This document shows, in pieces, positions 24,986 to 32,969 of a stretch of DNA of 46,807 nucleotides. The stretch is from a virus, in IMG/VR virus record IMGVR_UViG_3300032180_000014, positions 1 through 46,807 of that record; one strand, given 5' to 3'. Under the pieces are notes generated by a model. That model did not search any database. It was not told the DNA's origin and saw only the letters and a list, made by a program, of their open reading frames with translations. The translations under genes and the position numbers were made by a program. The number at the start of each line of letters is the position of its first letter. Position 1 is the first letter of the stretch.

Positions 24986-27780
24986 AACTCACGCGACGCA
25001 ACCTGGGTCGGCTGTTTCTTGGTGCCGCCGCGAGCTTGTCGTCGGTATCGGCTCTGGCTCGGAATATCAGCCGTGGGGCCGCCCGACCAGGTGGGGCCGC
25101 GGCGGGCACGTTTCAGCCTAGCGTTGCTGGGTCACTATTCCCAGGGCTGCCTTTTATTTCCAGTGAGAACGCGTTAAATGTGCAGGTTTCTCCGGTCGCA
25201 AACAGCTCATCAGAAGTAAGCGTCATCTCGGGAACGGTAACACTAACTGCTAATTACGAAGTTTTTGCGCCCGGAGCCGGATCGGTAATTGAGTTTCTGT
25301 TGGATAACGCACTGATACCCGGTTCCCGAGTGACTGGGCCGCCGTTTTCCATCTCATGGAATACGACCACCACTACTGACGGGACCCACGTGGTCAATGT
25401 CCGTCTTATAGACTCTCCCACCGATGATTTTTATGGAACCAAGACGACAGGGCGCCAGGTGATGGTCATCAATGGGAGCCCCGCGGCAATTTCTCCAAGT
25501 GTCGCCCAAACGGTGGTGACCACTACTACCGGTGCTGGTGGGAACGTGGCGTTTACTTCGCCCAGCATGGCTGAATTTGTCCCTTATCCGGGCTCTCCGG
25601 CGTCGGTCTTTAATACAACGTACCCTACCACGTATCCGACCATCCCCCCGGCTACTTCTGATGCCCGTTATATGGGGGCTAATGCGACACTGTTGCGAAA
25701 CCAGTCTAATTTCTATCGCGAACCAGCCAACGAGTATGTCTGGAGTCTTTACGGCTGGACGCCGAGCTTTGAGACCACACAGAATGGTGGAGTTTTCGTC
25801 CAACACTGGACCCCGCAACGGGGCTCCACCACATTGGTCGACTCTTACGACATCATTATTCGGCAGAACGCGTGGGACGGCGGCCGGCTCGACAATCAGA
25901 TCAGCCCCTATATCGAGTGGGTTGAACACCCCGATGGGTTGGGGTTTGTCGGAGCTGAGGTTAACGGACGCATCTCGAAGTACACCTGGGATGGTGCGGT
26001 AACAACACTGTTTGGCTTTAAGCGGGACCGATCCGTGCTCAATATCGATAGCACGGATTTGACGCTGGCAGAAGGTAGTATCACCCGCACGCATGTTGGC
26101 ACCTGCATCGGGTTTGGTGATCTCGGCGGGTGCAATGATTTATGCTTTGACCCGACGAACTCCAACCTGCTGTATGTGTGCTGTACGATCGAGACGAGCA
26201 GCTTTATCGCGGTGGTCAATCTGAGTGGCGGCACGATAGCCGGGATCCCGGCTCTGTCTGCCAAGATATACGCGGGGATACCGGGTACGCTCAGCTACGT
26301 TGACAATGTTACAGCACTCAGCGCTACATTCAACAACCCGATCTCTATTTGCATGGTGACCACCGCCGGCGGTCATGATCCCGTCGGGACCATGTATGTC
26401 GCGGATCAGTTCAATAACGCAATTCGCAAGATTGCCCAGACCTCACCGGGGATAGCCGGAACGGTAACGACCCTGGTCGGTGGCACTTTGCGGTCGAACC
26501 CAGCTGATTTCCCGACCTACTCAGCCGGTTTTGCGACCTATTGCCCTACCACCGTGACCCCCTATACAAATGCATATATAATACAACCAGCTTTTATTCG
26601 CATTACCAGCAACATGGGCATAGCATGTGCCGAACAGTGGAATAATAACATCCGCTATATTGACCTGTCAGGCAATACAGTGACAGCCCCAACTTCGGCG
26701 TTTCAGGGAAATCCTTCTATCGCTGACGTTCAGGCATTCAAGGTACTTGATTGTGACTATAAAGGCACCTGTGGGCCAGTTGACGATGTGGTGATGTGTG
26801 TTGCTAATAGTGGCGGCGGTAGCGCTAACGTCACGTTTTGGCGATTTGGAACCGACGGATTTAGCGGCCTCATGAACAATGGTGGCCGCTACCTGCCGCA
26901 AGGGCAGCTGCCTCTACCATTTGAAGGCCTGGGGCATTATCCCTGGAGTTTTGCATTTTCGCGACAACATGGGAGATTTATTTCGGGCGGTATTGGCAAT
27001 CCAAATCCAGCAAGTTGTAGAATTGCTACTACTACAGACTTCACAGCCAGCGCTGCCATTAATCAAGATCCGCAGCAGGATGGGTTTGCTTGTTGGATGT
27101 ATGGAACCGCATCATTACCGGTCGACGGGAGCGGGAACCGTCAGCCGATTTACCCGTACAACTCGCGCCCCAGCTTTTTTACTCTGGGCGGGCCCGCCGG
27201 TGTCACCCATCAAGGGTCCTGGCCTGGGAAAAATACGTTTGACGATATCTCGGCCGCTTACCCCTCGGATGGCAATTATGATTTGATGCCCGGTGATCCA
27301 GCGAATGCGGGGACGCTGACGGCGTACATACAAGCAGGGCTCGGCGGGAACTATCCGCGTCCGGAATTTACCGGCCGGATAGTGCGCAACCTGATTTATT
27401 GGATACGAACAACCGCCACCGCCGGTTTTTGGCCAACACCGGTGGCCTTGGGTCCGACCAATCCGGATGTGACGGCACCGGTTATCACAATCACCGGCGT
27501 TACCCACAATACCGGGGCTAACACGTTGACAATCAATTGGAATACCGACAAGCCGACTTTTGGTGTCATATGCTGCGGATCGCCGACGCAGCAAGGTTTT
27601 ACGTGCCCCTATCCCTTGTGGCAACTCGAAGCATATAGCTACCCCGCTGGGTACCTGACGACAGGGCACACTGCCACTATCACCGGGTTGCCGGCAGGTG
27701 TCACGCCTATCCACTACTCGGTGCAGGCCAAGGATATTGCGGGGAACGTCGCGCATACCCTTGATGGAACAGTTGTTTAG
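24982..27780 (+). CDS. large exported (Tat-type) protein with Ig-like domain and NHL-type beta-propeller
   Basis: A 932-residue protein from ATG 24982 in an ATGA overlap. The N-terminus MKLTRRNLGRLFLGAAASLS carries a twin-arginine signal. Residues about 60-160 form an Ig-like domain (VSVISGTVTLTANYE, TTDGTHVVNVRLIDSP). The centre has NHL/SMP-like propeller repeats (FNNPISICMVTT, GTMYVADQFNNAIRKIAQ, WNNNIRYIDLSGNTV). The C-terminus is a fibronectin-like domain (HYSVQAKDIAGNVAHTLDG). Tat export of a folded protein from a phage tail module is unexpected. The function is unassigned. Confidence 0.68.
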   Translation: MKLTRRNLGRLFLGAAASLSSVSALARNISRGAARPGGAAAGTFQPSVAGSLFPGLPFISSENALNVQVSPVANSSSEVSVISGTVTLTANYEVFAPGAGSVIEFLLDNALIPGSRVTGPPFSISWNTTTTTDGTHVVNVRLIDSPTDDFYGTKTTGRQVMVINGSPAAISPSVAQTVVTTTTGAGGNVAFTSPSMAEFVPYPGSPASVFNTTYPTTYPTIPPATSDARYMGANATLLRNQSNFYREPANEYVWSLYGWTPSFETTQNGGVFVQHWTPQRGSTTLVDSYDIIIRQNAWDGGRLDNQISPYIEWVEHPDGLGFVGAEVNGRISKYTWDGAVTTLFGFKRDRSVLNIDSTDLTLAEGSITRTHVGTCIGFGDLGGCNDLCFDPTNSNLLYVCCTIETSSFIAVVNLSGGTIAGIPALSAKIYAGIPGTLSYVDNVTALSATFNNPISICMVTTAGGHDPVGTMYVADQFNNAIRKIAQTSPGIAGTVTTLVGGTLRSNPADFPTYSAGFATYCPTTVTPYTNAYIIQPAFIRITSNMGIACAEQWNNNIRYIDLSGNTVTAPTSAFQGNPSIADVQAFKVLDCDYKGTCGPVDDVVMCVANSGGGSANVTFWRFGTDGFSGLMNNGGRYLPQGQLPLPFEGLGHYPWSFAFSRQHGRFISGGIGNPNPASCRIATTTDFTASAAINQDPQQDGFACWMYGTASLPVDGSGNRQPIYPYNSRPSFFTLGGPAGVTHQGSWPGKNTFDDISAAYPSDGNYDLMPGDPANAGTLTAYIQAGLGGNYPRPEFTGRIVRNLIYWIRTTATAGFWPTPVALGPTNPDVTAPVITITGVTHNTGANTLTINWNTDKPTFGVICCGSPTQQGFTCPYPLWQLEAYSYPAGYLTTGHTATITGLPAGVTPIHYSVQAKDIAGNVAHTLDGTVV

Positions 27781-27784
27781 CTTG

Positions 27785-27794
27785 ACAAGCTTGT
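27785..27794. repeat. 10-bp palindrome ACAAGCTTGT after the fibre block
   Basis: A perfect palindrome five bases after the stop of the propeller gene. The 92-bp gap also contains TTGACA at 27782 but no convincing -10. No U-tract follows, so it is not a typical terminator. Confidence 0.3.
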
Positions 27795-27844
27795 GGGCAT
27801 GAGCGTACCCGTGTCCCAGAATGGAACAACCATTGGAGGTTACC

Positions 27845-27883
27845 ATGTCTGGTTTGATACGGGAAGTTGCCGATGTCCGATAG
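27845..27883 (+). CDS. 12-residue leader-like reading frame
   Basis: ATG 27845 has the strongest ribosome-binding site nearby (GGAGG at 27835-27839, five-base spacing) and encodes only MSGLIREVADVR. It ends at TAG 27881 after overlapping the next start by 11 bases. A short frame with a good start signal overlapping the next gene suggests translational coupling or attenuation of the membrane-protein cluster. Confidence 0.35.
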   Translation: MSGLIREVADVR

Positions 27884-28202
27884 TGGCAATGGCACCAAGA
27901 TCTTCAATATCGGAAATGTGGTTGCGATCCTGGTTGTCGCCGGCATGGCGGCGGGTGGCTATGCGACGCTGAGCCGGGTGCAAGGGGACACCGTGAGAGC
28001 GGTTGATGATCTTTACAAGATTGTGTACGAGTTGAAGAGTGATACGCGTGATTGGGAAACCCGTGAGACTGGCTATGATGCCGAAATCAGGGCGCGAACG
28101 GAGGCGGTTGCGGCCGAAAACCGTGATACCTTTCGACGTCTCACCGATCGCTTAAACGACTTGGCTGTACGTGTCGGAGCGTTGGCTAACGGAACCAAGT
28201 AG
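27873..28202 (+). CDS. membrane-anchored coiled-coil protein (lysis-cluster type)
   Basis: A 109-residue protein from ATG 27873, with GGGAAG about eight bases upstream; TTG 27867 is less likely. One membrane segment (IGNVVAILVVAGMAAGGYAT) is followed by a charged coiled coil (VDDLYKIVYELKSDTRDWET through RRLTDRLNDLAVRVGAL). The layout matches small phage proteins of the hemolysin XhlA or inner-membrane-spanin kind. Nearby membrane and lipoprotein genes make a lysis role plausible but unproven. Confidence 0.6.
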   Translation: MSDSGNGTKIFNIGNVVAILVVAGMAAGGYATLSRVQGDTVRAVDDLYKIVYELKSDTRDWETRETGYDAEIRARTEAVAAENRDTFRRLTDRLNDLAVRVGALANGTK

Positions 28203-28251
28203 GTAGTTTACGCATCTCGAAACTGTCACGCAGATGTGCTAGGATAGGAGC

Positions 28252-28659
28252 ATGGCAACAGACTCCATCTCTGGTCTTCATGATGAGCTGACTGCGGCGC
28301 TTGCTGTTCTTGACCCGCAGATCCAGGGTGTCCATGACCTGAACGACATTCAGTCGATAACTCCGGCCTTGGACAATGCCCTGACTTCGGCAGAGCAGAG
28401 CCTGCACCAGCGCCGAGCGCTCATTCAAACGGTGCTTGACGACATCGAAGCTCTGTTACGGGATCTTGCCTCGTTGGAGGCCGATGGATATCCAACCCCG
28501 GAAACTTTTCCGCTTACCGGAGACCTGAAGGACGAACTCGATGGGCAGATAAAGGATGTTGAGACCGGCGCCAGCGTTTTTACCTCGGGGGCTCTGGCGA
28601 CACACCTCGAGGTGACTTTTGGAGATCCGGTGCCAAAGGTCGGAATACCCATAACTTGA
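28252..28659 (+). CDS. hypothetical helical protein
   Basis: A 135-residue protein from ATG 28252 with GATAGGAG upstream. The N-terminal 75 residues are a helical bundle (LHDELTAALAVLDPQI, ALDNALTSAEQSLHQRRALI, DDIEALLRDLASLEADG). The C-terminus is beta-like and ends TFGDPVPKVGIPIT, echoing TFGPPVPKA at the end of the next protein. The two may be partners. No family is recognised. Confidence 0.65.
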   Translation: MATDSISGLHDELTAALAVLDPQIQGVHDLNDIQSITPALDNALTSAEQSLHQRRALIQTVLDDIEALLRDLASLEADGYPTPETFPLTGDLKDELDGQIKDVETGASVFTSGALATHLEVTFGDPVPKVGIPIT

Positions 28660-28674
28660 TCAAAGGATTAGATC

Positions 28675-29010
28675 ATGGCTACGATGAACACTTCCCAAAT
28701 GCTTCCCTTCACCCTTCAACCGGTCAAGGCTGACAATACCCCCGCTGAGGTACAGGTCGGGAGTATCGTCTATGCGTCATCGGACGAGACCGTGATGACG
28801 ATTACCGGTCTCTCCGCTGACCAGCTTAGCGGTAACGCGAGTGCGGTGGCTGAGGGTGTCGCACGGATGACCGTGCAAGCTGACGCTGATCTCGGTGCTG
28901 GCGTGGTGACGATTACCGGTGTTAGTGAGGATGTGACCGTGACTGCCGACCCGGCCAACCTGGCCTCGTCCTTCACCTTCACATTCGGGCCGCCTGTCCC
29001 AAAGGCATAG
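28675..29010 (+). CDS. small Ig-like beta-sandwich protein
   Basis: A 111-residue protein from ATG 28675 with AAAGGA upstream. The sequence VQVGSIVYASSDETVMTITG, ARMTVQADADLGAGVVTITG and VSEDVTVTADP is typical of bacterial Ig-like (Big-type) domains. There is no signal peptide. It may decorate the virion or be a fibre accessory. Confidence 0.62.
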   Translation: MATMNTSQMLPFTLQPVKADNTPAEVQVGSIVYASSDETVMTITGLSADQLSGNASAVAEGVARMTVQADADLGAGVVTITGVSEDVTVTADPANLASSFTFTFGPPVPKA

Positions 29011-29253
29011 TTGCCCCCGCGGCCTCGTATCCTCTCGGAGCAAGAGCTGGCGGCGTTTCGAGAGTGGCGCCGGCGCGGCGCCTCGATATTTGACTGTGCC
29101 GAGGCGTTGACGATGAGCACGTCCGATGTGCAGGCCCTGGCGGTCAGGCTTGACCTGGCTGGCCATGTCTGTCCATGGTGTGGACGGGGAGCGCCAACCA
29201 GACGGCTAGGTCGACCCAAGCGAGGGAGCCTGCCGCCGCGGATCTTGGAATGA
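29011..29253 (+). CDS. small helix-turn-helix protein with CPWC knuckle
   Basis: An 80-residue frame from TTG 29011, directly after the preceding stop. LSEQELAAFREWRRRGASIF, DCAEALTMSTSDVQALAVRL has the spacing of a sigma-factor or resolvase-type helix-turn-helix. It is followed by HVCPWCGRG, one CxxC pair, and a basic tail (TRRLGRPKRG). It probably binds DNA. The TTG start is inferred from contiguity and could be wrong. Confidence 0.55.
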   Translation: MPPRPRILSEQELAAFREWRRRGASIFDCAEALTMSTSDVQALAVRLDLAGHVCPWCGRGAPTRRLGRPKRGSLPPRILE

Positions 29254-29256
29254 GCG

Positions 29257-29508
29257 TTGGATCCAAAGACTGTTAGGACTTACGGCGCGATAGCAATTTC
29301 AGCGCTCGTCTGCGTGATCTTCGCTGCATGTCTGGTTCTTGCCGTTTATACTAAAGATGGTGCAATGCAACAGCTACTCATCGGGATAGCCGGAGGGCAA
29401 TTCGCGGGCGTGGTAGGCTATTGGATCGGCTCATCTGCAAGCTCGGCACAGAAAGATGATCAGATCGAAAAACAAACCCCGCCGGCTGCTGCTCCTCCTC
29501 CTCCTTAG
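29257..29508 (+). CDS. holin-like two-span membrane protein
   Basis: An 83-residue protein from TTG 29257. Two hydrophobic segments (IAISALVCVIFAACLVLAVY and LLIGIAGGQFAGVVGYWIG) are followed by GSSASSAQKDDQIEK and a Pro-rich end. The pattern GYWIGSS-ASS-KD after the second span is common in phage holins. It lies directly before a lipoprotein gene, as in lysis cassettes. No endolysin is recognised beside it. Confidence 0.65.
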   Translation: MDPKTVRTYGAIAISALVCVIFAACLVLAVYTKDGAMQQLLIGIAGGQFAGVVGYWIGSSASSAQKDDQIEKQTPPAAAPPPP

Positions 29509-29818
29509 CTTCGAGGTTGCCAGCTGCAGCGCCGCATCAGACCGAGAGCTTCAGATGTTTGTGTCGGGGGACATAAGGAACGCCGAATTTATCGCAGGCG
29601 CTGCGAGGCTCACCAGCTACGTTGCTTGTCTGCATACGCTTGAACCCGTCGCCCTGCCCTCTCCTGATCCACCCAATGATGGGTTGCTAACCATCGGTGC
29701 ACGCAAGATGGCGCTCGAGGCGGCTGTCTACGGGCCGTGTGGTAGCGTGCTGGCGCCGATCCTGCTAAAGGCTCTCGGCAAGGCCGCGGGCCCGTTCGGC
29801 ATAGCGTTGCCGTTCTGA
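29456..29818 (+). CDS. predicted lipoprotein, possible outer spanin
   Basis: A 120-residue protein from ATG 29456, overlapping the holin-like gene by 53 bases in another frame. The basic N-terminus and Leu run (KPRRLLLLLLLS) lead to a lipobox-like VASC at residues 21-24. The mature part is helical, with IRNAEFIAGAARLTSYVACL. Nesting of a lipoprotein gene with a holin-like gene is the usual arrangement for outer spanins, although it is long for one. Confidence 0.55.
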   Translation: MIRSKNKPRRLLLLLLLSFEVASCSAASDRELQMFVSGDIRNAEFIAGAARLTSYVACLHTLEPVALPSPDPPNDGLLTIGARKMALEAAVYGPCGSVLAPILLKALGKAAGPFGIALPF

Positions 29819-30255
29819 TGGTCATTCTGCGGGTCCGCTCGCAGAGCACGATCTATCAAGCCGATGTTCGCGCTCTTATCCTGCGTGCGGTAGAGGCGAC
29901 CCGCTATCCAGGCACCATACCCTCGCGTTTTTACGACGAGTTGCGTGTCCGCATAGGTGAAACTGGTCTTGGGGTGTTCGTCGGCTTTGACGGTGGCCCT
30001 CGAGCTATCGTGGTAGCGATGCTGCCGGGCTCGTCGTTGATGATGGCGCCGCAGGTCCCGCTTGTGTATAACGAGGGTACTCCATCGCTCTTTAGAGCCG
30101 TTGCGTCTCGCTTGCGATCCTGGTTGATCGAGAGCGGCTATGATCGCGCTCTCGGCATAAATCTCTATCGTAAGGATGCGTTGTTCATGCGGGGATTTGC
30201 CCATTTCGGCAAGCCTAGCTACAAAGGATCCCTGATCGAGTTCGACTTACGCTGA
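29818..30255 (+). CDS. GNAT-like acetyltransferase-fold protein
   Basis: A 145-residue protein from ATG 29818, overlapping the previous TGA. VFVGFDGGPRAIVVAMLPGS, LFRAVASRLRSWLIESGYDR and MRGFAHFGKPSYKGSLIEFD follow the strand-helix order and terminal FxxFGxxxxGSLIEF of GNAT-like phage proteins. A clear acetyl-CoA loop (Q/RxxGxG/A) is not seen, so catalysis is uncertain. Its stop lies in a small hairpin (30249-30265). Confidence 0.5.
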   Translation: MVILRVRSQSTIYQADVRALILRAVEATRYPGTIPSRFYDELRVRIGETGLGVFVGFDGGPRAIVVAMLPGSSLMMAPQVPLVYNEGTPSLFRAVASRLRSWLIESGYDRALGINLYRKDALFMRGFAHFGKPSYKGSLIEFDLR

Positions 30256-30272
30256 AAAACAGCGTATATGCC

Positions 30273-30289
30273 TGTGGCATCCTGTCGCA
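30273..30289. promoter_or_regulatory. 17-bp dyad operator, copy 2
   Basis: TGTGGCA-TCC-TGTCGCA, a full match to TGYGRCA-N3-TGTCGCA. It lies in the 37-bp gap before the GTG at 30293. A TATATG (30265-30270) just upstream could be a -10 element. A 6-bp stem with an A5 loop (ACGCTG-AAAAA-CAGCGT, 30249-30265) precedes it. Confidence 0.55.
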
Positions 30290-30292
30290 GGA

Positions 30293-32527
30293 GTGATAGC
30301 TATTCCTGGTCTTTTCGGCGGCGGCGGCAGCACCCCGCCATCCTCAACGGTCAACCAGCAGCCGGCAGCCGGGACTGCGCAATTCTTTCAGCCGCAGCAG
30401 CAGCCGCAGGCTGACACAAGCTACAACAACCTGGTCAACAGCTTTATCAATCAGTACCAGGCCGGCAATACCCCGCCGCAGCAGCTTTACCCGCAAGCCC
30501 AGAATATGGCGCAGTATGCGGGCAACCTGGCGGGCCCGAACGGGCTGATTTCGATCCTGGCCGGGAACCAGATCTACGGCAACCCCGGCTGGTCACAGCA
30601 GACGAACGCCGCCAATTCCGCGGCGGATTTTGGTCTGAACAGCCTCTCGACGCTTCAAAATCTGTTCAATACCGGTACGGTTGGGCAGAGCGGGATGCTC
30701 GGCCAAGCTCAAACGCTCGCTGGATATGGGAGCCTTATACCTGGCTTTGCGGCGAACACGGCTGGGCTTGGTGCCAACATCCCCGGATACGCGGGCTCGA
30801 CTGCCGCGCTGGCGCCCTATCTGCAGGGCCTGTCGTCCCAGGTTGGCGGTGGTCTGGCTCCGACGCAGGGGCTCGCCGGGCAGGTGTCACAGACCTTGCC
30901 GCAGTATCAGCAGCTGGCGAACCAGGCCGGCGGTCTCTTTCCGCAATCCCAGGCGCTGCAGCAACAGATCGCATCGCTGATGAACCCGGTCACCGGGCTG
31001 GCGCAGGGGGTTGCACCCAATGCTGCGGCGATCAACCAGCTTGCCGGGCAACCGACCGGGGCCCCGCAGTTGCAACAGGCCGCGGGTAATTTTCAGGGGC
31101 TTGCCAGTGGGCTTGCCGGTCAACCTACCGGGTCCCCGCAGCTTCAGGGGGCTGCTTTCGATTACCTGAACCGCGCCAATCAGGCAGCCAATCAGCCTAC
31201 CGGGGCAGGAACGCTATTGGCGGGCGGGCGGTCGGTTTTGAACACAGCCTTTGATCCGCAAAATGCCCTTCGCGCGAGTGAGCAACAGCAACTTACCGAC
31301 AGCCAGAACGCCATCAACGCGATGTCCGGGGTAGGAACTTCGCCATATGGCGCAGGGGTCACCGGAGATGTTCTCGAGAAGTTCGGCATCGATTGGCAAA
31401 ACCAACAGCTGGCTCGGCAGGCTCAAGGCCTGGGGGCGGCGGGGTCCGCATTTGGACAAGCGCAGGGTCTGAGATCTGGGCAGCTTGGCATGGCGCAGTC
31501 CGGCCTTTCCGCCTTAGGAACGGGCCTCGGGCAGGCGCAAGGGTTGAACTCTGGGCAGCTCGGTCTTGCGGGTGCGGGTCTTCAGGGATATGGCGCCGGC
31601 TTAGGGCAAGCCAGCAATCTCACCGGTAACCAAGCCAATCTCTATAGCCAGGGTGCTGGGCTGAACAACCTGGCGTCCGGCATTTACGGAAATGCTGCCA
31701 ATATCGGAGGACAGGGCATCTCCGGGCTGCAGGCGGGTGGAAGCATTCAGCAACAGATCGCGAACATCCTGAGCGGCCAAGGCAGCCAGGCTGCGACCGC
31801 GGGAGGGCTCTTCAGTCAGGCAGGTGGGATCGGCACGTCGGCGGGCAATCTTGCGACGGGGGCTGGCAATCTCTACGGGGGCGCCACTAATCAGTTGATC
31901 GGCGCTGGCGGGCTGAACACGCAGGCTGTGAACAATCTGGGGACCGCCGGCCAGCTTGGAGCTGCGGCGTCTAACATATACGGGCAATTGCCGGGGGCTG
32001 GAGCGGCCAACACGGCGGCTCTGAGTGGTCTTTTGAACACGCAGCTGGGTGCCGCCAGTCTTCCGGCACAGACCTTCTCTCAACAGCAAAACCAGGCGTT
32101 ACAGGCAGCTCTGCAAGAGTTTGGAGCAGTGAACCCAGCGCTCACAGGCCTAACCAACGCAGCCAATCTTGGGCTCGGGCAATACAATTTGCCGCAAGCC
32201 GCGGTTTCCGATCTCGCGAATTATCTGAAGCTAGGGCAGAATGCCTCGCTGGCAGGAGCCAATATCGGGCAGATCGGCACTCAGAATGCTCAAGCCGGGC
32301 TCGCTGGGCTGGATACTTTGCTTGGCGGTGGCGGTGCCGCCGGCGGCTTGTTGTTTGGCAGCCAGGGGTTGAGCGGTGCGCTCGGTCTCGGGAGCAGTGG
32401 GTTGTTAGGGGCTGGCCTTGGTGCTCTTGGCGGCGGACTCTCTGCGGGAGCTGCAGGAGCTGCGTCAGGATTTGGCGACGCCTTTGGGTCTGGAGCTCTC
32501 GATCTTGGCACGCTGTTGTTTGCATAG
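30293..32527 (+). CDS. large Gly/Gln/Ala-rich internal virion (ejection-like) protein
   Basis: A 744-residue protein from GTG 30293; the frame has no ATG nearby and AGGA touches the GTG, so the start is uncertain. It is strongly low-complexity: Gln/Gly/Leu/Asn repeats such as LGQAQGLRSGQLGMAQSGLS and LGQAQGLNSGQLGLAGAGLQ. A more helical C-terminal part ends in Gly-zipper-like GSSGLLGAGLGALGGGLSAG. Its place before two other large late proteins fits podovirus internal or ejection proteins. Assignment is by position and composition. Confidence 0.62.
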   Translation: MIAIPGLFGGGGSTPPSSTVNQQPAAGTAQFFQPQQQPQADTSYNNLVNSFINQYQAGNTPPQQLYPQAQNMAQYAGNLAGPNGLISILAGNQIYGNPGWSQQTNAANSAADFGLNSLSTLQNLFNTGTVGQSGMLGQAQTLAGYGSLIPGFAANTAGLGANIPGYAGSTAALAPYLQGLSSQVGGGLAPTQGLAGQVSQTLPQYQQLANQAGGLFPQSQALQQQIASLMNPVTGLAQGVAPNAAAINQLAGQPTGAPQLQQAAGNFQGLASGLAGQPTGSPQLQGAAFDYLNRANQAANQPTGAGTLLAGGRSVLNTAFDPQNALRASEQQQLTDSQNAINAMSGVGTSPYGAGVTGDVLEKFGIDWQNQQLARQAQGLGAAGSAFGQAQGLRSGQLGMAQSGLSALGTGLGQAQGLNSGQLGLAGAGLQGYGAGLGQASNLTGNQANLYSQGAGLNNLASGIYGNAANIGGQGISGLQAGGSIQQQIANILSGQGSQAATAGGLFSQAGGIGTSAGNLATGAGNLYGGATNQLIGAGGLNTQAVNNLGTAGQLGAAASNIYGQLPGAGAANTAALSGLLNTQLGAASLPAQTFSQQQNQALQAALQEFGAVNPALTGLTNAANLGLGQYNLPQAAVSDLANYLKLGQNASLAGANIGQIGTQNAQAGLAGLDTLLGGGGAAGGLLFGSQGLSGALGLGSSGLLGAGLGALGGGLSAGAAGAASGFGDAFGSGALDLGTLLFA

Positions 32528-32536
32528 GAGAAGCGT

Positions 32537-32737
32537 ATGCGTATCAAAAAACCAAAGTTTGGCGGTGGCGGGAAGGTTGCGGCTCCGAAGCGGATCAAGA
32601 TGAGCGGCGGGAAGGGGGGCGGGATGAAAGTTGCCGCTCCCAAGGTGTCGTTTGGTAAGAAGGGCGTTGGGTTCAAGATCCCTACGGCTGGCGGTGGGGG
32701 TGCTCGGCGATCTAAGAAACCTGGCATTGAGATGTGA
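32537..32737 (+). CDS. 66-residue Lys/Gly-rich basic protein
   Basis: Starts at ATG 32537 with GGAGAAG upstream. It is almost all Lys, Gly, Ala, Val and Ile with a repeated pattern, KVAAPKRIKMSGGKGGG and KVAAPKVSFGKKGVG. The strong positive charge suggests DNA binding inside the head or packing with ejection proteins. Compare the 40-residue basic protein at 9780. Confidence 0.65.
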   Translation: MRIKKPKFGGGGKVAAPKRIKMSGGKGGGMKVAAPKVSFGKKGVGFKIPTAGGGGARRSKKPGIEM

Positions 32738-32891
32738 AGCGGACCTTGGCTTTAACAAGCTGCTCGTCGATGAATGTCTTGGCGCTCTCGCACCCGGCCT
32801 GTGATGCGAACGACAGGTGATCGATGATCGGGGTTGTAGCCTTGGGACCGCCCATCGCGACAAAGCTGATGATGATCAGGACGTATGACAT
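32712..32891 (-). CDS. small exported protein, minus strand inside the late region
   Basis: A 59-residue protein from ATG 32891 with GGAGAG upstream; the frame is open further but has no start signal there. MSYVLIIISFVAMGG is a signal or anchor, followed by HLSFASQAGCESAKTFIDEQ and a C-terminal VRFTSQCQVS. Two cysteines could pair. The style matches small phage proteins with FDSxxxCExA text. It is transcribed against the late genes, overlaps the end of the basic-protein gene by 26 bases, and has a dyad operator 58 bases before its start. Confidence 0.6.
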   Translation of the reverse strand: MSYVLIIISFVAMGGPKATTPIIDHLSFASQAGCESAKTFIDEQLVKAKVRFTSQCQVS

Positions 32892-32948
32892 TTTGCTCTC
32901 TCCGGGTTGTGACTGAGGTAGATATGGCAAGCGGTTGCCTATCTGGTA

Positions 32949-32965
32949 TGTGGCGGGGTGTCGCA
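32949..32965. promoter_or_regulatory. 17-bp dyad operator, copy 3
   Basis: TGTGGCG-GGG-TGTCGCA, one base from consensus. It lies between the minus-strand small gene (start 32891) and the plus-strand gene at 32958/32970, so it could control either. It covers the GTG at 32958, which favours the ATG at 32970 as the true start. Confidence 0.55.
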
Positions 32966-32969
32966 GGTA

